Shown here one piece after another: positions 1 to 4,969 of a DNA stretch of 20,119 nt (position 1 is the stretch's first letter; every line of letters starts with the position of its first letter). The notes beneath the pieces are model-generated. The model did no database searches. It was given only the letters and a program-made list of their open reading frames with translations, and was not told the origin of the DNA. Both the position numbers and the translations under genes were made by a program. The stretch is from the IMG/VR virus record IMGVR_UViG_3300028925_001481, positions 1 to 20,119 of that record. The stretch is one strand, 5' to 3'. The DNA comes from a virus.

Positions 1-1
1 A

Positions 2-157
2 ATTACACATACTATTAGTAAGGATAAAAATATTAATAAGTCTAGCAAGGTAGATTATGAAAAAATAGGAGATGAAGGACACTATTGGATAGTTAAAAAG
101 AATAATATAAAGTATTTGAAACATAAATTTAAGGATATTCCATTGGAAAAATACTAA
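2..157 (+). CDS. C-terminal fragment of an unidentified protein (5' truncated)
   Basis: An open frame enters from the window edge and stops at TAA 155-157, giving the last 51 residues of a protein. The fragment is rich in Lys, Asn and Ile, contains GDEGHYWIV followed by a basic stretch, and ends PLEKY. No domain can be recognised from this piece. It is probably coding because the stop is followed directly, with no gap, by the ATG of the next small gene, the tight packing seen through the rest of the region. Start and function lie outside the window. Confidence 0.55.
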   Translation: MTHTISKDKNINKSSKVDYEKIGDEGHYWIVKKNNIKYLKHKFKDIPLEKY

Positions 158-292
158 ATGAAAGCTATACTGCGAATTTTTAAGTATTGTAGAAAACGAA
201 TAATTGCTTTAAGTATTGAAAATAGGCAATTAAAATTACAAATAGAATATTTAAGGGCAGTATTAAATCAAGACGACAATACAAAGCATTGA
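158..292 (+). CDS. Small basic coiled-coil-like protein (44 aa)
   Basis: The ATG follows the previous TAA with no spacer, and the TGA stop overlaps the TTG start of the next gene (TTGA, 289-292), so translational coupling is likely on both sides. The 44-residue product has a basic N-terminal half (KYCRKRIIAL) followed by a heptad-like helix (IENRQLKLQIEYLRAVL) that could form a short coiled coil. There is no signal peptide, metal-binding motif or recognised domain. Function is unknown. The main support is position and overlap rather than homology. Confidence 0.5.
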   Translation: MKAILRIFKYCRKRIIALSIENRQLKLQIEYLRAVLNQDDNTKH

Positions 293-597
293 CACAATTA
301 GAACACATTTTATATGGGAGAAAAAAGATTAAAGTTAAATTTAAAATCTTAACTAATCTCTATGGATATTATACTCCAAATAAAAATACACTTGTTATTG
401 ATAAAAGAGTTAAAGGTTTAAAATTATTTAATACTATAATGCACGAATTATTTCATATTATAATTGACTATGCTAATATTGATGTAAATGGTAGAGGAGA
501 AGAACCTATTGCACAAGCTGTTGGAGATGGCTATGAGAAAGTATTTAAACAAAACCCTAAACTATGGACTCTACTGACTAAACTACTCAAAGTATGA
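289..597 (+). CDS. Small HExxH metallopeptidase-like protein
   Basis: A 102-residue protein has HELFH at residues 52-56, the zinc-binding and catalytic motif of metallopeptidases, within a hydrophobic helix. Glu71/Glu72 follow about 15 residues later in GRGEEPIAQAVGDG, a plausible site for the third zinc ligand. The preceding strand NTLVIDKRVKG fits the edge strand of minimal ImmA/IrrE- or SprT-like folds. The start is TTG at 289, overlapping the upstream TGA; no ATG lies nearby in frame. Members of such families cleave phage repressors or act on DNA-protein crosslinks, but this copy lacks the N-terminal regulatory or C-terminal zinc domains, so substrate and activity are unknown. The motif is seen; enzyme activity is inferred. 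Confidence 0.7.
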   Translation: MTQLEHILYGRKKIKVKFKILTNLYGYYTPNKNTLVIDKRVKGLKLFNTIMHELFHIIIDYANIDVNGRGEEPIAQAVGDGYEKVFKQNPKLWTLLTKLLKV

Positions 598-667
598 TAC
601 CATTCCCTTTGCTAGACAAAAAGTAGAGGGTTGGGATTCTTGGGGAAATGAGGTATAAATTAACATT

Positions 668-1036
668 ATGAAAAGCGACATTAATAAGGCAATTAACACA
701 GTTAAGCCTAAATCTATGGGTAGACCTAATAAAAAGGTAGATGAGAAAGTAATAGCAAATTTAAGCCAAATAGGTTGCACTCAAGAAGAAATAGGTTCTG
801 TTGTAGGAATATCTGCTAGAACATTACAAAGAAGATTCTCCGATTTAGTAGAGAATAATAAAAACATTGGAAAAGCGAGTTTAAGAAAGAGAATGTGGAG
901 TTCTGCTTTAAAAGGCAATCCAAATATGATGATCTGGTTATCTAAAAATTATCTAGGTATGAAAGATCGTACAGTTCAAGAAACTATTGTTGAACCTTTA
1001 CCTTTAATTATTGAAGCTAAAGTTGAAGATGTGTAA
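668..1036 (+). CDS. terS: Probable terminase small subunit (HTH protein)
   Basis: This 122-residue protein has a helix-turn-helix at about residues 37-57 (TQEEIGSVVGISARTLQRR), the DNA-recognition fold of many small terminases. The segment at about 79-101 (ALKGNPNMMIWLSKNYLGM) matches a pattern I recall from phage TerS-like proteins. The small subunit would recognise the packaging site and load the large subunit encoded at 3733-4968. A GAGG at 650-653 lies about 14 nt from the ATG, a long spacing. The gene is unusual in being separated from terL by about 2.7 kb of mini-genes. The alternative is a transcription regulator, but the C-terminal motif and capsid-module context favour TerS. Confidence 0.7.
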   Translation: MKSDINKAINTVKPKSMGRPNKKVDEKVIANLSQIGCTQEEIGSVVGISARTLQRRFSDLVENNKNIGKASLRKRMWSSALKGNPNMMIWLSKNYLGMKDRTVQETIVEPLPLIIEAKVEDV

Positions 1037-1170
1037 TGGCAAAACAAAATTTTTCATTTTATACTAAAAGAGATCAAAATAAGAAAAGACCACAAAGACA
1101 TAAGAAAACTTTAAATAAGGCAGAAAAAAGACAAAAGAAAACAACAAGATATAAAGGACAAGGAAGATGA
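1036..1170 (+). CDS. Very basic 44-aa hypothetical protein
   Basis: The ATG overlaps the TAA of the small terminase gene (TAATG), and the TGA overlaps the next ATG (ATGA at 1167-1170), so this is a coupled gene although short. The 44-residue product opens MAKQNFSFYTKRD and is then almost continuous Lys, Arg and Gln, including KRPQRHKKTLNKAEKRQKK, ending YKGQGR. It resembles a small Lys/Arg-rich protein I recall beside the small terminase in marine alphaproteobacterial phages, but this cannot be checked here. The charge suggests nucleic-acid binding. Function is unknown. Confidence 0.65.
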   Translation: MAKQNFSFYTKRDQNKKRPQRHKKTLNKAEKRQKKTTRYKGQGR

Positions 1171-1370
1171 AACATTTAATAAAATTCATATATCATTGGT
1201 CAACCTACTTAACGAGTTGGTCATGGCAAAAACTATATGGAGATAGAAAAACAGGACTTGGATATAAAAACAATAAAGGGCAAGTCATGGATAATATATT
1301 TATTATTATCTTTAGCTGTTTAGGGTTTATGGTTCTTTTATCACTCTATATGTTAATGACTTTAAATTAA
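1167..1370 (+). CDS. Small membrane protein, one C-terminal TM helix
   Basis: The ATG overlaps the upstream stop (ATGA). The 67-residue product has an aromatic, basic N-terminal half (HWSTYLTSWSWQKLYGDRK) and one long hydrophobic helix at about residues 43-65 (NIFIIIFSCLGFMVLLSLYML). A second in-frame ATG at 1287 would yield a version with little more than the TM helix. The dual-start arrangement recalls some holin/antiholin pairs, but no clear ribosome site precedes the inner ATG, so that is only a possibility. No family was recognised. Confidence 0.55.
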   Translation: MKHLIKFIYHWSTYLTSWSWQKLYGDRKTGLGYKNNKGQVMDNIFIIIFSCLGFMVLLSLYMLMTLN

Positions 1371-1397
1371 ATTAAATCAACACTATAAGGAGATAAC

Positions 1398-1559
1398 ATG
1401 GAAATAATACAAACAATAGGAGAGAATATTAATCTCAAATTAAGATTAGAAAAAGAGAAGTTAAAAGAAGAACTAGAGCAAGTAAAGATTCAAAGAGATA
1501 TAGCTTTAAGAAAATTAAAAAAAATAGAGGAAAGAGATAATGGACAAAAAAAGGTCTAA
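1398..1559 (+). CDS. Small coiled-coil protein (53 aa)
   Basis: AAGGAG at 1387-1392 lies five bases before the ATG, the best ribosome binding site in this part of the window. The 53-residue product is highly charged and helical, with a continuous predicted coiled coil from about residue 12 to 46 (for example LRLEKEKLKEELEQVKIQR). It has no Cys and no membrane segment. The gene overlaps the start of the next gene by 20 nt in another frame. The sequence suggests an oligomerising or scaffold-type accessory protein, with no specific function assignable. Confidence 0.6.
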   Translation: MEIIQTIGENINLKLRLEKEKLKEELEQVKIQRDIALRKLKKIEERDNGQKKV

Positions 1560-1749
1560 TTTTTACCCTAATGGAGAGATAATTGATTATTCATTACCTC
1601 AATCATTCCATAAGAGTCTAACAAAAGAAGCCTGTGGCAACTGTGGTTTATACTCCAGCAGAAGATCGTTCTGTGGTAGATGGGGAAGTAAAGCTGTGAA
1701 AGATACTTATGTTTGCCACGAATGGAGAAAGAGATTCTTTAAAAGATAA
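1540..1749 (+). CDS. Small four-Cys putative metal-binding protein
   Basis: This 69-residue protein has four cysteines: Cys32, Cys35, Cys45 and Cys59, in the pattern C-x2-C-x9-C-x13-C (ACGNCGLYSS ... FCGRWG ... YVCHEW). It also has a basic tail. The spacing is compatible with a zinc-ribbon-like or iron-sulfur-binding fold, though it is not a match to a family I can name. The gene starts 20 nt inside the preceding coiled-coil gene and ends in a TAATG overlap with the next. Metal binding is inferred from the Cys arrangement alone. Confidence 0.65.
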   Translation: MDKKRSNFYPNGEIIDYSLPQSFHKSLTKEACGNCGLYSSRRSFCGRWGSKAVKDTYVCHEWRKRFFKR

Positions 1750-1970
1750 TGGTTAAAACATTAATAGTATTAATACTATTATTTGATGGAACTTTAGTAA
1801 AAGAAAAATTATATTTTGCTAAACCAGTTACAATTTTAGAATGTTTAGAATTTTCTGATCGGCATAGAGAAGAAATAGCTACTCACTTTTGGGTTAAAGA
1901 TGTTATGAAATCTGGTTATTATCTAAATGATGGTAGAGGTACAGTTCAAGGATTTATTTGTTCAAATTAA
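1749..1970 (+). CDS. Small predicted exported protein with two Cys
   Basis: The ATG overlaps the preceding stop. The 73-residue product begins with a short hydrophobic segment (VKTLIVLILLF) and then DGTLVKEK, with Cys32 in ECLEF and Cys71 near the C-terminus (GFICSN). The N-terminus may be a signal peptide or a buried strand. The two cysteines could form a disulfide if exported. The layout (hydrophobic start, KE, then ECL and a late Cys) parallels the protein at 3515-3727. Function is unknown. Confidence 0.6.
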   Translation: MVKTLIVLILLFDGTLVKEKLYFAKPVTILECLEFSDRHREEIATHFWVKDVMKSGYYLNDGRGTVQGFICSN

Positions 1971-1995
1971 GACCCTAGTATGATAAATGTCTTTT

Positions 1996-2103
1996 ATGGA
2001 CAAATACATTTACAAATTTTTAGATCTTATAGATAGATATACGTCATTTATTGGCAATCTATTTGCACCCAGATGTAAATGTAAAAGAAAGAAAAAAAAA
2101 TGA
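1996..2103 (+). CDS. Small basic protein with C-terminal CxC motif (35 aa)
   Basis: The ATG at 1996 gives 35 residues; an in-frame ATG at 1987 would add three. The product has an amphipathic N-terminal helix (KYIYKFLDLIDRYTSFIGN) followed by LFAPRCKCKRKKKK, so it ends in a CxC pair embedded in Lys/Arg. The stop overlaps the next start (ATGA, 2100-2103). The gene is too short for statistical support, but the coupling and the non-random composition favour it being real. It may associate with membranes or nucleic acid. Function is unknown. Confidence 0.5.
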   Translation: MDKYIYKFLDLIDRYTSFIGNLFAPRCKCKRKKKK

Positions 2104-2267
2104 ATGATAAAATAGATATAGTTAAATATGGTAATTTAGACTTACCAGTACCTGATTGTAAAGTTTGTTTTACTAATAGACATGGAAAAAAATATAAGGT
2201 TGAATTAACTCGTTTGATACAAGTATTTAATAATAATGTTTGGAACAATAGTAAGAGTGTTAAATAA
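2100..2267 (+). CDS. Small protein with CxxC motif (55 aa)
   Basis: The ATG overlaps the previous TGA by four bases, and the stop TAA is followed three bases later by the next ATG. The 55-residue product contains a single CKVC at residues 20-23 after LDLPVPDC, then a basic region and an Asn-rich end (VFNNNVWNNSK). One CxxC could bind metal as a dimer or act in thiol chemistry, but it lacks thioredoxin-like context. It is one of several adjacent mini-genes carrying CxC or CxxC pairs. Function is unknown. Confidence 0.55.
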   Translation: MNDKIDIVKYGNLDLPVPDCKVCFTNRHGKKYKVELTRLIQVFNNNVWNNSKSVK

Positions 2268-2269
2268 AA

Positions 2270-2386
2270 ATGAATATAGATAAGTGCAAGGATTGTAATT
2301 GTGATTGTCATTGTAATGTTAAAGACCACCCTAATTCCAAAGGTGTTTGTCCTTGTGAAGATTGTAAATGTAAAGAAAAGAAATAA
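2270..2386 (+). CDS. Metallothionein-like Cys-rich mini-protein (38 aa)
   Basis: ATG at 2270 and TAA at 2384-2386 give a 38-residue protein with nine cysteines (6, 9, 11, 13, 15, 27, 29, 32, 34) and His14 and His20. The N-terminal cluster CKDCNCDCHC has C-x2-C-x-C-x-C-x-C spacing. The C-terminal cluster CPCEDCKC has C-x-C-x2-C-x-C. A Cys-free linker with Asp-His-Pro separates them. Two dense CxC clusters, no aromatics and many Lys/Asp are the hallmarks of metallothioneins, which bind Zn, Cu or Cd through thiolates. It does not match the cyanobacterial SmtA layout that I know. No clear SD precedes it, so it probably depends on coupling to the gene upstream. Metal binding is inferred. Confidence 0.7.
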   Translation: MNIDKCKDCNCDCHCNVKDHPNSKGVCPCEDCKCKEKK

Positions 2387-2401
2387 TTTATGAGGTTAAA
2401 T

Positions 2402-2473
2402 ATGAACTACTATTTTACAGGTTGGTTAATTCTAGCATTAATTTTATTTACACTTTTTGTAAGTCCTCACTAA
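2402..2473 (+). CDS. 23-aa single-TM peptide
   Basis: The ATG at 2402 has GAGG at 2392-2395, six bases upstream, and is preferred over an in-frame ATG at 2390, which has no such site and would add four residues. The product is almost entirely one hydrophobic helix (TGWLILALILFTLFV) with a short polar start and end. Its stop overlaps the next ATG (TAATG). A peptide of this kind could be a pinholin-like or regulatory membrane peptide, or simply a leader that couples translation of the next gene. No homology is recognised. Confidence 0.45.
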   Translation: MNYYFTGWLILALILFTLFVSPH

Positions 2474-2694
2474 TGAAGTTTTTATTAGTTATGTATATCT
2501 GCTCATCAGTTCTTGGAGATACTTCTTGTAAGCAAATAGAAGTAGAAATTTCACAGTTTAAAGATCATTACGAATGTGCTATAAATGGGTATAAATTTTC
2601 ACAAGATACTCTATTAGGATTTGATAGAGAATTTATTAATAAACATAGGGCTTATATCAAGTTTATGTGTAAGGAACAGAATAACCAAGTATGA
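2473..2694 (+). CDS. Small predicted secreted protein with four Cys
   Basis: The chosen start is ATG 2473, overlapping the preceding TAA. A longer open frame reaches back to 2422 but would ignore this coupling and bury the signal. The 73-residue product starts with a signal-peptide-like segment (MKFLLVMYICSSVLG) with likely cleavage near residue 15. The mature part has Cys19, Cys35 and Cys66, and Cys10 is in the signal. The mature region is charged (IEVEISQFKDHYEC, FDREFINKHR). Export to the periplasm or envelope is predicted; function is unknown. Confidence 0.6.
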   Translation: MKFLLVMYICSSVLGDTSCKQIEVEISQFKDHYECAINGYKFSQDTLLGFDREFINKHRAYIKFMCKEQNNQV

Positions 2695-2707
2695 ATAAGA
2701 TATAAAA

Positions 2708-2926
2708 ATGGATTTAAAAGATAAAATAGTAGGTTTAGCTTTAGCAGCTTTAATTGCATTAGTTGGTTGGAATTTAAAAGAAACTTGGACTATGAAAGAA
2801 GAAGTTTTTAAACTCAAACAAGGACAAATATTTTTATCTGAGCAGATGAAAAAGAATAATAATATTGTTAAACGTAATATTAGAAAACAAAATAAGAAAA
2901 ATAAGAAGAAGAAAAATGATAACTGA
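2708..2926 (+). CDS. Small membrane protein with Lys-rich tail (holin-like candidate)
   Basis: The 72-residue protein has one TM helix near the N-terminus (about residues 7-22, IVGLALAALIALVGWN). A short helix follows (MKEEVFKLKQGQIFLSEQM) and then an extremely basic tail (KNKKKKNDN). By the positive-inside rule the tail should be cytoplasmic, which is more holin- or anchor-like than inner-membrane spanin-like. It overlaps the following lipoprotein gene by 11 nt. The context of a lipoprotein and another TM/coiled-coil protein next door makes a lysis role possible but unproven. Confidence 0.55.
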   Translation: MDLKDKIVGLALAALIALVGWNLKETWTMKEEVFKLKQGQIFLSEQMKKNNNIVKRNIRKQNKKNKKKKNDN

Positions 2927-3137
2927 AAAAACAATCATATTATTGCTTTTCCTAACTTTAGTTGGAGTGGGTTTAGCTGGTTGTAAAACTAATATTCTTA
3001 ATACTGCTGTATGTCCTGATAAGACAAGTATAGAAATTGGAGTAACTGAAACAGATGCTAAAAACGATAAGTTACAAGAAAAGAAATCTATAACTCAAAC
3101 TTGGAAATGGGGAAAGAAGAAGTGTAATGAAAGTTAA
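2916..3137 (+). CDS. Small lipoprotein (possible outer-membrane spanin)
   Basis: The ATG at 2916 is preceded by an AAGAAGAAG tract and gives a 73-residue protein. An upstream in-frame start at 2865 would put 17 basic residues before the signal and is less likely. The N-terminus is a type II signal peptide: TEK, a hydrophobic core, then LAGC with the lipobox Cys at residue 23. The mature part of about 51 residues has two further Cys and is polar with KWGKKK near the end. It overlaps the preceding gene by 11 nt and the following one by 11 nt. Lipoproteins overlapping a TM/coiled-coil gene are typical of spanin pairs, though the order here is reversed and no proline-rich segment is seen. Confidence 0.65.
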   Translation: MITEKTIILLLFLTLVGVGLAGCKTNILNTAVCPDKTSIEIGVTETDAKNDKLQEKKSITQTWKWGKKKCNES

Positions 3138-3522
3138 TTCAAATACATCTGTGGATATGCCATTAAAGAATTTAATTGGAATTGTTTGTAGTGTTGCTGT
3201 TGGAGTGTGGGCATACTTTGGAGTAATAGAAAGAATCAATCTTTTAGAAACTGATAGTACATTAGTTAAAAAAGATTTATCAAAAGCAGTTGAGTTTTCA
3301 ATAAAGTGGCCGCGTGGAGAATTAGGAAGTTTACCTGCTGATTCTGAGCAGTTCCTTTTAATCGAATCTTTGCTAGGTGATGTTGAATACATTCAATTAG
3401 AAATTAAAGAATCAAGACATAACGCAGTTAATATAAAAAGACTTCAACAAGATGTGGATAAAATTTTAGCAGCAATAGAAATTCTTAAAGACAAAGTAAG
3501 AAACAACGGCAGTAATGATTGA
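3127..3522 (+). CDS. TM plus coiled-coil protein (possible inner-membrane spanin)
   Basis: A 131-residue protein has an N-terminal TM helix at about residues 15-31 (LIGIVCSVAVGVWAYFG) followed directly by a coiled coil (VIERINLLETDSTLVKKDL). A central segment contains KWPRGELGSLPADSEQF, and a second helical region (IKRLQQDVDKILAAIEILK) follows. The central motif resembles one I recall as conserved in marine phage proteins of unknown role. An N-in, C-out topology with a periplasmic coiled coil fits an inner-membrane spanin, and a lipoprotein gene overlaps its start. The 3' end overlaps the next gene by 8 nt. Confidence 0.65.
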   Translation: MKVNSNTSVDMPLKNLIGIVCSVAVGVWAYFGVIERINLLETDSTLVKKDLSKAVEFSIKWPRGELGSLPADSEQFLLIESLLGDVEYIQLEIKESRHNAVNIKRLQQDVDKILAAIEILKDKVRNNGSND

Positions 3523-3727
3523 GGTAGTAGTAGCTTTGTTGATGATAGTTAATAACGAAATCAAAGAACATAGAATACAGCCCTCAATGAGTGAATGTTT
3601 AAAAGGTAAACGTATTGCTACTAGAGTTTATAATGCTAATGTACAATATCAATGTATCAAATCAAAAGCAGAAACAGAAATTTATATGGGTGAAAAATCA
3701 ATTAAAAAACTTATATTATCTGAATAA
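3515..3727 (+). CDS. Small conserved-looking protein with two Cys
   Basis: A 70-residue product begins with a short hydrophobic stretch (IEVVVALLMIV), then NNEIKEHRI, Cys28 in SECLKGKRIA and Cys47 in YQCIKSKAE, ending in KSIKKLIL. It starts 8 nt inside the previous gene and ends five bases before the large terminase start. The hydrophobic start, KE, ECL and late Cys are arranged as in the protein at 1749-1970. The hydrophobic start is too short for a convincing signal peptide. It resembles small proteins I recall next to terL in marine phages. Function is unknown. Confidence 0.6.
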   Translation: MIEVVVALLMIVNNEIKEHRIQPSMSECLKGKRIATRVYNANVQYQCIKSKAETEIYMGEKSIKKLILSE

Positions 3728-3732
3728 ACTAA

Positions 3733-4968
3733 ATGAAAATATCCCTCACTAAACCTCAACTAGAGGTTAGTAGTTCTAAAGCTAGATTCAGAATATTAAT
3801 ATCAGGAAGAAGATTTGGTAAGACTTATCTTTGTATAACCGAGATGATGAAATATGCTACTCAACCTAATCAGAAAATATGGTATGTAGCACCAACATTT
3901 AAGATGGCTAAAGAGATCGCTTGGGCAAGTCTTAAAGAAATGCTTAATTCTTTTAATTGGATAGAAGATATTAACGAAACTACTATGACGATTAGAATAA
4001 GAAAATCTAATAGTACAATCTCATTAAAGGGTGCTGATAATTATGATAGTTTAAGAGGTAGTGGATTAAACTTTCTTATATTAGATGAATTTGCAGATAT
4101 AGATAAACGAGCATGGTTTGAAGTATTAAGGGCTTCTGTTTCTGATACTTTAGGTAGAGTATTAATGTGTGGAACTCCTAAAGGCTATGGAAACTGGTCT
4201 TATGAAATGTATTTAAAAGGAAAGCAAGATGCAGAATGGGATAGTTACCAATACACTACTTTAGAGGGTGGTATAGTTTCAGCAGACGAAATAGAACAAG
4301 CTAAACAAGATATAGATATTAGAACTTTTAGACAAGAATTTGAGGGTACATTTGAGAACTATGCTGGTTCTGTTTATTACAACTTCCACCCAGTTGATAA
4401 TGTTGTTAAGAAAACTATTGATTGGGAAAAACCTTTACATATAGGAATGGACTTTAATGTTGACCCTATGTCAGCTTGTGTAGGGCAAATGGAAAAAGAT
4501 AAAATGTATTTTGTTGATGAAGTAATCATTTATGGAAGCAATACAGACGAAATGGTTCAAGAATTAAGAGATAGATATGGTACTAAAATACCAATCTTTA
4601 TATATCCTGACCCAGCTTCTAAACAAAGAAAAACATCAGCTGGTGGAAGAACTGACTTATCTATTCTTCAAAATGCTGGTTTCAAAGTTAAAGTTAAAAA
4701 TAAACACCCAGCAATTAGAGATAGAGTCAATGCTGTGAATAGTAGATTAAAAGATTCTACTGGAGTAAGGCATATTTTTGTTTCACATTCTTGCAAAACA
4801 TTGATAAAAGGATTACAAAGACAGATATACAAAGAGAATACAAATATTCCTGATAAGGAAGATGGATTCGACCATATGAATGACGCACTAGGTTATATGA
4901 TTGATTATTTAAAACCATTAACTACTCAGACAGTATTTAGTTCTCCTACAAGATGGACAATGAAATAA
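3733..4968 (+). CDS. terL: Terminase large subunit
   Basis: This 411-residue protein is the DNA-packaging motor ATPase and headful/cos nuclease. Walker A is SGRRFGKT at residues 24-31, Walker B is FLILDE with Asp118 and Glu119, and the coupling motif is CGTPKGYGN at 146-154. The C-terminal RNase H-like nuclease domain has GMDFN with Asp240, YPDPAS with Asp293, and DGFDHMNDALGY with candidate acidic ligands Asp380 and Asp384. The length is typical of compact terminases. Only five bases separate it from the preceding stop and one base from the portal start, so it is in an operon with portal. Confidence 0.96.
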   Translation: MKISLTKPQLEVSSSKARFRILISGRRFGKTYLCITEMMKYATQPNQKIWYVAPTFKMAKEIAWASLKEMLNSFNWIEDINETTMTIRIRKSNSTISLKGADNYDSLRGSGLNFLILDEFADIDKRAWFEVLRASVSDTLGRVLMCGTPKGYGNWSYEMYLKGKQDAEWDSYQYTTLEGGIVSADEIEQAKQDIDIRTFRQEFEGTFENYAGSVYYNFHPVDNVVKKTIDWEKPLHIGMDFNVDPMSACVGQMEKDKMYFVDEVIIYGSNTDEMVQELRDRYGTKIPIFIYPDPASKQRKTSAGGRTDLSILQNAGFKVKVKNKHPAIRDRVNAVNSRLKDSTGVRHIFVSHSCKTLIKGLQRQIYKENTNIPDKEDGFDHMNDALGYMIDYLKPLTTQTVFSSPTRWTMK

Positions 4969-4969
4969 T

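Noticed and set aside
575-661. Short open frame in the +1 frame of the metallopeptidase-like gene, ending in GWDSWGNEV
   Set aside because: The two-Trp tail looks protein-like, but the frame begins after a stop at 575-577 and has no usable start codon or ribosome site. A frameshift from the upstream gene has no slippery signal.
2048-2329. Antisense hydrophobic open frame over the Cys-rich mini-genes
   Set aside because: The Leu/Ile/Thr-rich product is expected from reading Lys/Asn/Asp codons backwards, and four coupled + strand genes cover the same span.
2422-2472. N-terminal extension of the gene at 2473
   Set aside because: It would ignore the TAATG coupling and bury a good signal peptide at residue 18.
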